Assembly (NCBI RefSeq): GCF_001550095.1
Contig: NZ_LRUC01000004.1
Coordinates: 62,001-126,000 of the forward strand
Source: Celeribacter ethanolicus
Lineage (GTDB): Bacteria; Pseudomonadota; Alphaproteobacteria; Rhodobacterales; Rhodobacteraceae
DNA: 64,000 nt
Direction: 5' to 3'
The notes beneath the pieces are model-generated. The model saw nothing but the letters and a program-made list of their open reading frames with translations. It was not told the origin of the DNA and made no database searches. A program made the translations under genes and the position numbers. Positions 16,397 to 25,079 of the stretch are shown here, piece after piece; positions within the stretch are counted from its first letter, which is position 1; each line of letters starts with the position of its first letter.

Positions 16397-16828
16397 ATGA
16401 TCGACCTTTCTTCCAACATCCTCGGCGTCGCCGGCGCCGGTTCCGTCACCGCCATCGCGCTTGCCGCCCTGCTGCTGCGCGTCTCTCTTGGTGGTCTCTT
16501 TATGGCCCACGCTTACCTGAAATACTTCATCTTCACGCCGAAAGGCGCCGCGGGCTTCTTTGCCTCCCTCGGCGTGCCGGGCTGGTTCGCCTACCTGACC
16601 ATCGCCGCCGAAACGCTGGGCGGCATCGCCCTGATCCTCGGCTTCCAAACCAGCCTCGTCGCGCTTCTCCTGATCCCGACCCTTCTGGGTGCCGCGATCC
16701 TTGCCCACGGCAAAAACGGCTTCTGGTTCACCAACGAAAACGGCGGCTGGGAATATCCGGCCTTCTGGGCCGTGGCGCTTCTGGTGCAGGTCCTGCTCGG
16801 CGGTGGCGCTTTGGCCCTGACGGCCTGA
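16397..16828 (+). CDS. DoxX family membrane protein
   Basis: 143 residues, four predicted membrane helices with the DoxX pattern: ALLLRVSLGGLFMAHAYLKY in helix 1, FASLGVPGWFAYLTIAAETLGGIALILG across helix 2 (read in parts), and GWEYPAFWAVALLVQVLLGG at the end. DoxX proteins are small inner-membrane proteins linked in other bacteria to thiosulfate oxidation or redox stress; the role here is unknown. GAGGACACAGAC precedes the ATG. It stands alone and ends at a bidirectional terminator. Confidence 0.85.
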   Translation: MIDLSSNILGVAGAGSVTAIALAALLLRVSLGGLFMAHAYLKYFIFTPKGAAGFFASLGVPGWFAYLTIAAETLGGIALILGFQTSLVALLLIPTLLGAAILAHGKNGFWFTNENGGWEYPAFWAVALLVQVLLGGGALALTA

Positions 16829-16841
16829 CCCCTCTGCAACG

Positions 16842-16877
16842 AAACACCCCCGACACGTCACTGTGCCGGGGGTGTTT
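16842..16877 (+). terminator. Bidirectional intrinsic terminator
   Basis: AAACACCCCCG pairs perfectly with CGGGGGTGTTT around a 14-base loop, between the convergent DoxX gene and the last gene of the MoxR operon. Confidence 0.82.
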
Positions 16878-16911
16878 GTGTTTCAAAAGCCTTCTCTCAA
16901 AGCGCGGACGC

Positions 16912-18975
16912 CTATCGCCGCCCTTCCCTGAGCCACGCCACCACCGACAGCCCCGCCAAAAGCAGCAGCCAGACCCAGCCCGGCAAGACCGGCATCAGCC
17001 GGGTCGATTGCGTCACATAGGCCTCGCGGGGCGTGATGCCCATCCAGCCGCGACCGGCTGCGACACGCCCCTCGGGAACGGTTCGGATCGTGGGCAGGCC
17101 ATCGGAAAGCGCGAAAGTACCGCCCCCCGAGGCTTTGATCACCGGGGCGAGTTTGCCCCCCGTCGCAATGGTTTCTTCGAATTCGCGCGGCGCTGCGGGG
17201 CCAAGGACCATGACGGCGCTCTGGTCGCCTTCGCGGAGTCGGTACAGCCCCATCTCGCCCTCGGTCAGCTCGGCCACGAAACGGCCCGGCGCGATCTCTT
17301 CCATCGGGATCTCCACAACGGAGCCGTCCGGCGTCTCGACCGTCACCGACCGCGCGCCCTCGGTCAGACTGCGCCGGGTAATGATCAAAGTGTTCCCCTC
17401 GGCGGTGGCGGTCAGGGCCTCTTCTTCGAGATCCGGCTCTTTCATCATCCAATGCGCGAGACGGCGCAGCAATTCGAGCTGCGGCCCACCGCCCTCGACG
17501 CCACGGGTCCAGAGCCAGGCGTGATCGGAACCCAAGACGGCCACGCGCCCCTCGCCCACCCGGTCGAGCACCAGCAAAGGCCGCCCGTCGACGCCGGACA
17601 TCACGGTTTCGCCGGTCTCGCCGGGGTCCAGTTCGACCTGACGGAACCAGCGGCCCCAAGTCGGATCGTCCCCTGTGCGCAGCCCGCCGAGACCTTCGGT
17701 CACCGGGTGACGCGCGCCGAGATCGGTGAGACGCGGCAGGAAGGGTTCCTCGATCACCCGGCCCGTCGGTGCGGTCGGGATGACACGGGCCAGAGGCGAG
17801 CGATAGAGGCTGTCGGCGGTGGCGAAATCGGGACCGGCGGCGAAGAGCACCGCGCCGCCGTCTTCGACATAGCGCGCGATATTGTCGAGATAGGAGGCGG
17901 GCAGGATGCCGCGCAGCTTGTATCGGTCGAAAATGATCAGGTCGAAATCGTCGACCTTCTCCATGAACAGCTCGCGGGTCGGGAAAGCGATCAGCGACAG
18001 CTCGGTCACAGGCACGCCGTCCTGTTTCGAGGGCGGGCGGAGAATGGTGAAGTGGACGAGATCGACGGAAGGGTCGGATTTCAACAGGTTGCGCCATGTG
18101 CGCTCGCCATTGTGCGGCTCGCCGGACACGAGAAGCACGCGCAGCCGGTCGCGCACGCCGTTGATCCGCACCATGGCGCTGTTGTTACGGGGGGTGATCT
18201 CGCCGGGGGCTTCGGGCAGGGTGAACTGGATGACGTTCATGCCGCCATGCGCCAGTTTGAGCGGCACGTCGAGCGGGCGACCGATGGGAACGGTGAAGCG
18301 TTCGGGCGCTTCGCCGTCGATGGAAATCATCAGATCGGTGAGATCGGGAAGACCTGCGGGGCGGTTGCCCTGATCCTCGACGCGGAGTTTGAGGGTGACC
18401 TCTTCGTCGAGAATGGCAAAAGACGGCGCGCTTTCGATCACAAGACGCCGGTCCCAATCTTCCGGCTCCCCGGTGAGCAAAAGATGCACCGGCGCGGGGA
18501 AATCCGGGGCGATGTCGACATCATGAAGCTGACCGTCCGAGAGCAGGAACGCCCCCGCAAGCCGCCCGCGCGGCTCGTCGGCCATGGCTTCCGTCAGAGC
18601 GGTCATCAAAAGCGTGCCGCGATTGTCGGGCGCATCGCCCAGCGTGATCACCCGCAACTCGGTATTGGGCAGCGCGGACAGGCGCGCTTCCAACGTTGCG
18701 CGGGCCTCGTCAAGTTGTCCGGGGCGGGTCGAAAGCATTTGCGAGGCACTTTCATCGACCACGAGGAAGACGATATCGGACAGCGGATCACGCTGTTCTT
18801 CGCGGAGCGACGGCCCACAGAGAAAGGCGAGAATGCCAAGGGTCGCCAAAGCGCGGAAGGCCCAGCCGGAGAGCCCCCGGAAGGCCGCAAAGGCGATCAG
18901 CAGGGCGGTGAAGGCGGCCAGACCGGCCAGCACCGGCCATGGAATGAGCGGGGAGAAGGCAAGATCGCGGATCAT
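16912..18975 (-). CDS. Membrane-anchored VWA/glutamine-amidotransferase-like protein, last gene of MoxR operon
   Basis: 687 residues. Two N-terminal membrane helices (about 10-30 and 37-55) precede a region resembling a von Willebrand A fold with DIVFLVVDESASQML (DESAS in place of the usual DxSxS metal site). Later comes a class I glutamine-amidotransferase-like (ThuA-like) fold around residues 290-480 (RLRVLLVSGEPHNGERTW, FDLIIFDRYKLRGILP, YVEDGGAVLFAAGP), without an evident catalytic Cys triad. A C-terminal helix (VLPGWVWLLLLAGLSVVAWL) is the third anchor. Its start overlaps the DUF4159 gene stop (ATGA). It is probably part of a periplasm-facing chaperone-like complex with MoxR; the function is unknown. 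Confidence 0.75.
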   Translation of the reverse strand: MIRDLAFSPLIPWPVLAGLAAFTALLIAFAAFRGLSGWAFRALATLGILAFLCGPSLREEQRDPLSDIVFLVVDESASQMLSTRPGQLDEARATLEARLSALPNTELRVITLGDAPDNRGTLLMTALTEAMADEPRGRLAGAFLLSDGQLHDVDIAPDFPAPVHLLLTGEPEDWDRRLVIESAPSFAILDEEVTLKLRVEDQGNRPAGLPDLTDLMISIDGEAPERFTVPIGRPLDVPLKLAHGGMNVIQFTLPEAPGEITPRNNSAMVRINGVRDRLRVLLVSGEPHNGERTWRNLLKSDPSVDLVHFTILRPPSKQDGVPVTELSLIAFPTRELFMEKVDDFDLIIFDRYKLRGILPASYLDNIARYVEDGGAVLFAAGPDFATADSLYRSPLARVIPTAPTGRVIEEPFLPRLTDLGARHPVTEGLGGLRTGDDPTWGRWFRQVELDPGETGETVMSGVDGRPLLVLDRVGEGRVAVLGSDHAWLWTRGVEGGGPQLELLRRLAHWMMKEPDLEEEALTATAEGNTLIITRRSLTEGARSVTVETPDGSVVEIPMEEIAPGRFVAELTEGEMGLYRLREGDQSAVMVLGPAAPREFEETIATGGKLAPVIKASGGGTFALSDGLPTIRTVPEGRVAAGRGWMGITPREAYVTQSTRLMPVLPGWVWLLLLAGLSVVAWLREGRR

Positions 18976-21716
18976 TGGCCCAACCTGTCGAGAAGTGCGG
19001 GGACATGGACCTGATCGGATTTGTAATTGCCGGTCAGCACATAGACCACGAGGTTGATGCCGAAACGATAGGCCATTTCGCGTTGCCGTTCGCCTGCGAA
19101 GCCACGGCCCACGGGCAGCATCGGAAAGCCGCTATCCTCCACCGCCCAGGCCGCCGCCCAATCGCCCCCGCCAATGATCACCGGAGTCACATTGTCATTG
19201 AGGTTGCGAAACGGCATGCCTTCGGCCTGTTCGGAGTCTGGCGAGGCTTCGACCCAAAGCGTGCCTTCGGCATGACGGCCCGGAAAATCGCGCAACAGGT
19301 AGAAGGCGCGGGTCAGAACGTGATCCTCGGGGATCTGCTCGAGCGGCGGGATGTCGAGCGGGGAGGCCAGCGCCTGAAGCCGGGTGCCGGTGGGAGTCGC
19401 GGCCCCGAAAGCGGCGACATCGGCGTCGCGCGTGTCGAACACGATCACGCCGCCAGTGCGCAGATAGGCGTTGAGCTTGGTATAGGCGGCGGCGGAGGGC
19501 ATGGGCTGCGTCGTGGTCACGGGCCAATAGAGCAGCGGGAAGAAGCCGAGCGGATCGGTTTCGAGATCAATGCCCATGGGCGCCGCGGGCTCGACGGAGG
19601 TGCGCGCGGTGAGCATGTTGGAGAGGCCCTGAAGCCCCGCTTCGGAGGTGCGGTCGAGCGCGGCATCGCCGGTTTTGACATAGGCGAGCGTCAACTCGGA
19701 GGAGGCCAGAAGCGCGAAATCGTCGGGGCTTTGGGCGCGCAGATCTTGCGGCGAGAGCGCCAGCGCGAGAAGCAGGATCGGCACGGCGCGCGCGCCGAAA
19801 AGCCGCCCGGAAAGCCAGAGCGAGGCCAAAAGATCGGCGGCCAAAAGCGCCAGAGCGGCGAGCAAAAGCGCGGGCGAGAGCGGGCGTTCACGCGCTGCCG
19901 TCACACCGGAGAGCGGCACGTCGGAGGGCCAGCTTGCGGCGGTCAGGGTGTCGCCTTCCGCCATCACATTGAGCGCCCGAAGCGCATCGCGGCCCTGATA
20001 GAGCCCCGGCGGCGTCGCGCGGGAGGCATGGGCTTCGGCGAACGCCTCGCCTGCGACCGGCGGCACCGTCCCGGCATCCGTGAGCGTGCCGAACCCGTCC
20101 ATGAGCTGCTGCGGCTGAAGGCTTTGGCCGGAGAGGTCATCGGCCTCCAGAAACGCCGCCTGAGACGTCACGGAAAGCCGGTCCAGCATCGACACAAAAA
20201 GCCCCGACAAAGGCAGCGTCGACCATTCGGCATTGGCCGTGACGTGGAACAACACGACCTGCCCCTGCCCCAGCGCCTTGCGTGTCACCAGAGGCGTGCC
20301 ATCTTCGAGCGTCGCGATGGTGCGGGCGGCCAGTTCGGGATCGGGCTGGGCCATGACCTGCGCATTCACCTCGACATCCTCGGGAACCGGCAGGCCGTAA
20401 AACGGCGAGGTCTCGGCAAAGGGGCGCAGGCGTTTCGGCTCGCCCCAGCTCATCGCACCGCCAAGCGTGCGCCCGCCTGCGCGCAGTCTCACTGGCATCA
20501 GCGGGTCTTCCGCGTCGCGCGCCACATCGGAGGCGGCGAGTTGCGGCCCGGCGAAGCGCAGGAGCAGCCCGCCTTTGCTCAGCCAGTCCAGAAGATCGGC
20601 GCTCTCCCCGCCCGAAAGCTGCGCCACATCGGCCAGAACGATCACATCCGGGTTGGCCATGATCAGGTCTTCCAGAGCACCCTCGATCACATCGGCTTTG
20701 CCGAACAGGGCGGCGCGCAGGTAATGCAGTTGCGACAAAAGTTGCAGCCCCTCGCCGCCTTCACGCACGGACACGATCCCGACCTCGCGGCGTTTGAGAC
20801 TGTCGTCGGTGAGACGTTTGGCCCCGGCGCTGCGCTCGCCTTCGATCTCGAAACGACTGACACGGGCGCGCAATTCGGGAGGCAGATCGAAGATCACCTC
20901 TGCCCGCGCGCCATCGAACGTGACCTCTTGCCGTGCCAGCTCGCGCGCCACCCCGGCAGGATCGGTGCCATGGGCGACAACGGTCACGTCGCGCGGCCCC
21001 TCGCCTGCGCGCAAAACCGGGAGCGTGACCCCAGTGTCCGTAAGCGACAAAGCCCCAAGCGCCAGACGATCTCGCCCGGTTTCGAACACCGTGACGGGGC
21101 CATGAGATTGCAACAGAGACAACACGCGATCGCGCCCGTCGCGCGCCAGACCGTCGGAGAGCCAGAGCGTTTCGACCCCATCGGGGAGCGTGGTCAATGC
21201 GCCACTCAAAGCATCCATATCGGGCGCGAAACCGGCGGGTTTGATCCCCGCGAGACGCGGACGCCAGTCTGCGGCGGAGAGAAAGGCGCAGCCTTCGGCG
21301 GGCAGATCACTGGCGGGCAGAATGCAGAGGGTTCGCCCGTCGGCCTCCGCCTCATCGAGCGCCTGACCGAGGCGCCCCATACGCAGGGTCCAATCCGGCG
21401 CGGAGGCCCAGCTTGCATCCATCAGAACCAGAAGCGGCCCGGAGCCGCCGCGTTCCACACGCGGGTTCAGAACAGGACCGGCGAAGGCAATAATGAGCGC
21501 GGCAACCGCCAGCATGCGCAGGAGCAGAAGCCACCAGGGCGTGCGGTCGGCTTCGACCTCGTCGTCCTTCAGACCCAAAAGAAGCGCCACACCGGGAAAG
21601 CGGCGTTTGACCGGCGCGGGCGGCACGGCGCGCAGCAAAATCCAGAGGATCGGCAAAAGAGCGAGCGCGAGGAGCACCCAAGGCGCGGTGAAACCAACAG
21701 GGCCGAGAATCCACAT
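18972..21716 (-). CDS. BatA-like and DUF4159 domain membrane protein
   Basis: About 914 residues. The N-terminus has the BatA-type anchor (GPVGFTAPWVLLALALLPILW, then RRFPGVALLLGL) and a VWA-like segment (GSGPLLVLMDASWASAPDW). The middle is a large extracytoplasmic part with a GATase-like stretch (MANPDVIVLADVAQLSGGES). Another helix occurs near 660, followed by a DUF4159 domain (about 700-914; LASSELTLAYVKTGDAALD, GGVIVFDTRDADVAAFGA). The ATG at 21716 overlaps the DUF58 gene stop (TGATG), fixing the start. Such proteins occur with MoxR ATPases and DUF58 proteins as a presumed metal- or stress-linked complex; no biochemical role is established. Confidence 0.82.
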   Translation of the reverse strand: MWILGPVGFTAPWVLLALALLPILWILLRAVPPAPVKRRFPGVALLLGLKDDEVEADRTPWWLLLLRMLAVAALIIAFAGPVLNPRVERGGSGPLLVLMDASWASAPDWTLRMGRLGQALDEAEADGRTLCILPASDLPAEGCAFLSAADWRPRLAGIKPAGFAPDMDALSGALTTLPDGVETLWLSDGLARDGRDRVLSLLQSHGPVTVFETGRDRLALGALSLTDTGVTLPVLRAGEGPRDVTVVAHGTDPAGVARELARQEVTFDGARAEVIFDLPPELRARVSRFEIEGERSAGAKRLTDDSLKRREVGIVSVREGGEGLQLLSQLHYLRAALFGKADVIEGALEDLIMANPDVIVLADVAQLSGGESADLLDWLSKGGLLLRFAGPQLAASDVARDAEDPLMPVRLRAGGRTLGGAMSWGEPKRLRPFAETSPFYGLPVPEDVEVNAQVMAQPDPELAARTIATLEDGTPLVTRKALGQGQVVLFHVTANAEWSTLPLSGLFVSMLDRLSVTSQAAFLEADDLSGQSLQPQQLMDGFGTLTDAGTVPPVAGEAFAEAHASRATPPGLYQGRDALRALNVMAEGDTLTAASWPSDVPLSGVTAARERPLSPALLLAALALLAADLLASLWLSGRLFGARAVPILLLALALSPQDLRAQSPDDFALLASSELTLAYVKTGDAALDRTSEAGLQGLSNMLTARTSVEPAAPMGIDLETDPLGFFPLLYWPVTTTQPMPSAAAYTKLNAYLRTGGVIVFDTRDADVAAFGAATPTGTRLQALASPLDIPPLEQIPEDHVLTRAFYLLRDFPGRHAEGTLWVEASPDSEQAEGMPFRNLNDNVTPVIIGGGDWAAAWAVEDSGFPMLPVGRGFAGERQREMAYRFGINLVVYVLTGNYKSDQVHVPALLDRLGQ

Positions 21717-22597
21717 CAGCGCGGGCCCTCCAAGGCCTCGTAAAGCCACAGAAGTGCGGGCAAATCGGCTCCGTTCGTATGGTGCGTGGCAAACCGCCAA
21801 CCGGCATGATGGGCGATGCGGCTCAGGTGATCTTTGCGCTCGGCAAGGCGCTCCAGATAGCGGTCGCGCAGATCGCCCGCGCGCAGGGTCTCATGGCGCA
21901 CGGTCCCGCTCATGGAGGTAAAGACCGTGCGGCCCTGATAAGGAAACGCCTCTTCGGCGGGGTCGAGAATTTGATAGAGCACGCCGGAAATGCCCCGGTC
22001 GGAGGCCATGCCGACGGCGTCTTCAATCGCCTCGATGGGGCCGAGGAAATCCGACAGGAACAGAGCGCGGGCATGGGGCAGGAAGAGGCGCGCATCGGGC
22101 GCGCCGTAATCCGCTTCGCCCTGTTGTGAGAGGCCTTCGGCGATACGCCGGAGTTGCAGTGTCCCGATGCGGGGCGGCGTGCCGAGAGAGGCGAGTGACA
22201 CACGTTCGCCGCCTTTCATCAGAAGGATCGACAAAGCCATGGCAAGCAAAGCCGCACGGTCGGATTTCGGTGGGATCGACTTGCCGGAGGTGAAACTCAT
22301 CGAGGCCGAAAGATCGACCCAGAGATGCACCGACTGCGCCGCCTGCCATTCCTTTTCGCGCACATAATGCCCGTCGGAGCGGCCAGAACGCCGCCAGTCG
22401 ATGGCACGGCCCGGATCGCCCGCCTGCGCCGGGCGGTATTGCCAGAATTCGTCACCCATGCCGGATTGCCGACGCCCGTGCCCGCCGATCAGCATTGCGC
22501 GGGCAAGCTGTTCGGCCCGGGCCTGCAAGGGCGGCAAGGGGGCGGCGAGCGTCTCTGCGCGGGCGCGCAGGGCGGCGGGGGCGGGGTTTTCACTCAC
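21716..22597 (-). CDS. DUF58 domain protein (VWA-like MoxR partner)
   Basis: 293 residues with the DUF58 signature: GHGRRQSGMGDEFWQYRPAQ, then GDPGRAIDWRRSGRSDGHYVREKEW read in parts, then VHLWVDLSASMSF, which has the VWA-type DxSxS metal-binding pattern. In MoxR systems the DUF58 protein is the cytoplasmic partner or substrate adaptor of the AAA+ ATPase. It overlaps moxR by 4 bases upstream (ATGA) and the DUF4159 gene downstream. Confidence 0.9.
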   Translation of the reverse strand: MSENPAPAALRARAETLAAPLPPLQARAEQLARAMLIGGHGRRQSGMGDEFWQYRPAQAGDPGRAIDWRRSGRSDGHYVREKEWQAAQSVHLWVDLSASMSFTSGKSIPPKSDRAALLAMALSILLMKGGERVSLASLGTPPRIGTLQLRRIAEGLSQQGEADYGAPDARLFLPHARALFLSDFLGPIEAIEDAVGMASDRGISGVLYQILDPAEEAFPYQGRTVFTSMSGTVRHETLRAGDLRDRYLERLAERKDHLSRIAHHAGWRFATHHTNGADLPALLWLYEALEGPR

Positions 22598-23628
22598 GCG
22601 GCGGACCGCGCGTCCATGGCGGAGCCGGCCACAGAGGCGATAATCGCGCCCAGATCGTCGCCACGCGCGCGGGCCGCAAAAGTCAGGGCCATGCGGTGAA
22701 TGAGCACCGGGCGCGCCATGGCCAGGACGTCTTCCGTGCTGGGGGCCAAACGACCGTCGAGCAAAGCACGCGCGCGGGTGGTGAGCATCAGCGCCTGCGC
22801 CGCGCGCGGCCCCGGCCCCCAGGCGACGGAGGCGTTCACCGCATCCGTCGCCTCCGGCTCGTTCGGACGGCAGGCGCGCACCAGATCGAGGATCATTTCA
22901 ACGACCTGTTCGCCCACCGGCATTTTGCGCAACAGGGTCTGTGCGCGGATCAGCTCGGCGGCGGTGAAGACCGGATGCGCTTCGCCCTCATCCGCACCAG
23001 TGGTGGCAATCAGGATGTCACGCTCGGTCGCGCGGTCGGGATATTCGACATCGACCTGAACGAGGAAACGGTCGAGCTGAGCCTCGGGGAGCGGATAGGT
23101 GCCCTCCTGTTCCAAAGGATTTTGCGTGGCAAGGACGTGAAACGGCGCTTCGAGATCGTGCGGCTGCCCGGCGATGGTGACGGATTTCTCCTGCATCGCC
23201 TGCAACAGCGCGGATTGGGTGCGGGGGCTGGCGCGGTTGATTTCGTCGGCCAAGAGGAGTTGACAGAACACCGGCCCTTCGATGAAGCGGAACGCACGCG
23301 AACCGTCGGGGGCGGTTTCCAACACCTCGGAGCCCAGAATATCGGCGGGCATCAGGTCGGGGGTGAACTGCACCCGTGCGCCCTTGAGCCCCATGACCGT
23401 CGAGAGCGTATCGACAAGGCGGGTTTTGCCCAGCCCCGGAAGCCCCAAAAGCAAAGCGTGGCCGCCGCAGAGCATGGAGGACAACACCAGATCGACCACA
23501 GTCTCCTGACCGATGAAACGACGGGTGATCGACGCCTTCGCCTCGGCAAGCTTCGCGCCCAGCGCGTCGATCTCTGCCGCCAGCTCCGCACCGGTCATAT
23601 CGGTTTCGGTCATGTCGGTTTTTGTCAC
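22594..23628 (-). CDS. MoxR-family AAA+ ATPase
   Basis: 344 residues. Walker A is GLPGLGKTR, Walker B LLADEINRASPRTQSALLQAMQE (read in parts), sensor 1 VLATQNPLEQEGTYPLPEAQ and the arginine-finger region LDRFLVQVDVEYPD. MoxR ATPases help assemble or activate partner proteins, often by metal insertion, and here drive the DUF58/DUF4159/GATase-like set downstream. GTG at 23628 is chosen because CGGAGGTGAAGCC lies directly before it; an in-frame GTG ten codons upstream lacks a ribosome-binding site. Divergent from the DUF1285 gene. Confidence 0.9.
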   Translation of the reverse strand: MTKTDMTETDMTGAELAAEIDALGAKLAEAKASITRRFIGQETVVDLVLSSMLCGGHALLLGLPGLGKTRLVDTLSTVMGLKGARVQFTPDLMPADILGSEVLETAPDGSRAFRFIEGPVFCQLLLADEINRASPRTQSALLQAMQEKSVTIAGQPHDLEAPFHVLATQNPLEQEGTYPLPEAQLDRFLVQVDVEYPDRATERDILIATTGADEGEAHPVFTAAELIRAQTLLRKMPVGEQVVEMILDLVRACRPNEPEATDAVNASVAWGPGPRAAQALMLTTRARALLDGRLAPSTEDVLAMARPVLIHRMALTFAARARGDDLGAIIASVAGSAMDARSAA

Positions 23629-23719
23629 GGCTTCACCTCCGATGTCATTCCGTGACACTATTAAGGACAGCTACGTCCGAAAGTACAAATGACAAAAGGG
23701 TTAAAAGGGGGATTTTCCA

Positions 23720-24283
23720 ATGAGTGTTTCCGCAGAGAGCATTGCCGCGGCGATCAAGTCGGCGGAAGGCCGCGGATTGCCGCCGGTCGAACGCTGGAAT
23801 CCGCCGTTCTGTGGCGATCTCGATATGCGGATCGCCCGCGACGGGACGTGGCATTATCTCGGCAGCCCGATCGGACGCGCGCCTTTGGTGCGGCTGTTCT
23901 CCACCGTCCTGAAACGCGAAGGAGACCGCTATTTCCTTGTGACGCCAGTGGAAAAGGTGGGAATCACCGTCGATGACGCGCCGTTTCTGGCCGTCGATTT
24001 CGACGCAGAGGGCGAGGGCGAGGCGCAAAGCCTGACTTTTCTGACCTCGGTCGGCGACCGGGTCACGGCGGATGCGGAGCACCCGATCCGGGTCGCGACC
24101 CGCGACGGTGAACCCGCGCCTTACGTGGAGGTGCGTGCGGGGCTTGAGGCGCTGATCGACCGCAAGAGCTTTTTCCGACTCGTTGACCATGCTGTCACGC
24201 GGGAGATTGACGGCGAGGCGGTTTTTGGCGTCTGGTCGAAAAACACGTTTTTCGAAATCGCGAAAGCCTGCGACCTGACCTGA
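23720..24283 (+). CDS. DUF1285 family protein
   Basis: 187 residues, soluble. PPVERWNPPFCGDLDMRIARDGTWHYLGSPIGR (read in parts), YFLVTPVEKVGITVDDAPF and KSFFRLVDHAV are the conserved DUF1285 segments. Function unknown; structures of the family show a beta-rich fold with no recognised active site. It is divergently arranged with the moxR operon, 91 bases apart, and this neighbourhood is common in the family, suggesting a link. AGGGGGATTTTCCA precedes the ATG. Confidence 0.85.
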   Translation: MSVSAESIAAAIKSAEGRGLPPVERWNPPFCGDLDMRIARDGTWHYLGSPIGRAPLVRLFSTVLKREGDRYFLVTPVEKVGITVDDAPFLAVDFDAEGEGEAQSLTFLTSVGDRVTADAEHPIRVATRDGEPAPYVEVRAGLEALIDRKSFFRLVDHAVTREIDGEAVFGVWSKNTFFEIAKACDLT

Positions 24284-24310
24284 ACCCTCACCTGAACCCC
24301 GCCTGACCCG

Positions 24311-25075
24311 ATGCCCAAATTCGCCGCCAACCTGTCTTTCCTGTTCAAGGAATACCCTTTCCTCGAACGCTTCGCCGAGGCGAAGGCAGCAGGTTTCAAG
24401 GCGGTCGAAGTTCTGTTTCCCTATGACGAACCGGCCTCGGAAATTGCCTGGCGGATGCAGGATCTCGACCTCGAAATGGTGCTGATCAATGTGCCGCCGC
24501 CAAATTACACCGGGGGCGAGCGCGGCTTTGCCGCCGTGCCGGGATTGGAAGAACGGTTCCGGCGCGATTTCAAACGCGCGCTCAGATATGCCGAGTTCCT
24601 CAAGGCCGGGCATATGCATATCATGGCGGGCAAGGCCAAGGGTGTGGTGGCGCTTGAGACCTACAAGCGCAATCTGGCTTGGGCGGCGCAGGAAGCGCCG
24701 AACATGAGCCTCACCATCGAACCGATCAACCCGCATGACATGCCGGGCTATTTTCTCGACGATTTCGATCTGGCGATCGAGGTGCTCGATGCGGTGGCGG
24801 AGCTGAACCTCGGGCTCCAGTTCGACGCCTATCACGCCCAGATCATCACCGGCGATGCCATAGCCGCCTGGGAGCGTTACGCGCCCTATGTCCGGCACAT
24901 CCAGATCGCGGGCGCACCGGAGCGGCACGAACCGGTGAAAGGCCTGATCGACTACCCGGCGTTTTTCAAGGCGGTGGACGAGAGCGGCTATTCCGGCTGG
25001 ATCTCCGCCGAATACATGCCGAAGACACGCACCGAAGACGGGCTCGAGTGGTTCCGGCAGGCGCAATCGGCGTGA
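24311..25075 (+). CDS. Hydroxypyruvate isomerase family sugar isomerase
   Basis: 254-residue TIM-barrel enzyme of the Hyi/OtnI group, interconverting hydroxypyruvate and tartronate semialdehyde (or acting on 2-oxo-tetronate). NLSFLFKEYPFLERFAEAK opens the fold; Glu137 in TIEPINPHDMPGYF and the late Glu in SAEYMPK are the expected metal/catalytic residues; LQFDAYHAQI is the conserved DxYH segment. No glyoxylate carboligase or tartronate semialdehyde reductase gene lies nearby, so the exact reaction is open. It starts 28 bases after the DUF1285 gene. Confidence 0.82.
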   Translation: MPKFAANLSFLFKEYPFLERFAEAKAAGFKAVEVLFPYDEPASEIAWRMQDLDLEMVLINVPPPNYTGGERGFAAVPGLEERFRRDFKRALRYAEFLKAGHMHIMAGKAKGVVALETYKRNLAWAAQEAPNMSLTIEPINPHDMPGYFLDDFDLAIEVLDAVAELNLGLQFDAYHAQIITGDAIAAWERYAPYVRHIQIAGAPERHEPVKGLIDYPAFFKAVDESGYSGWISAEYMPKTRTEDGLEWFRQAQSA

Positions 25076-25079
25076 CGGA

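Noticed and set aside
16876-21743. Very long plus-strand open frames opposite the MoxR operon
   Set aside because: They are out-of-frame shadows in high-GC DNA: Arg/His/Gly-rich, no recognisable domain, opposite well-supported genes.
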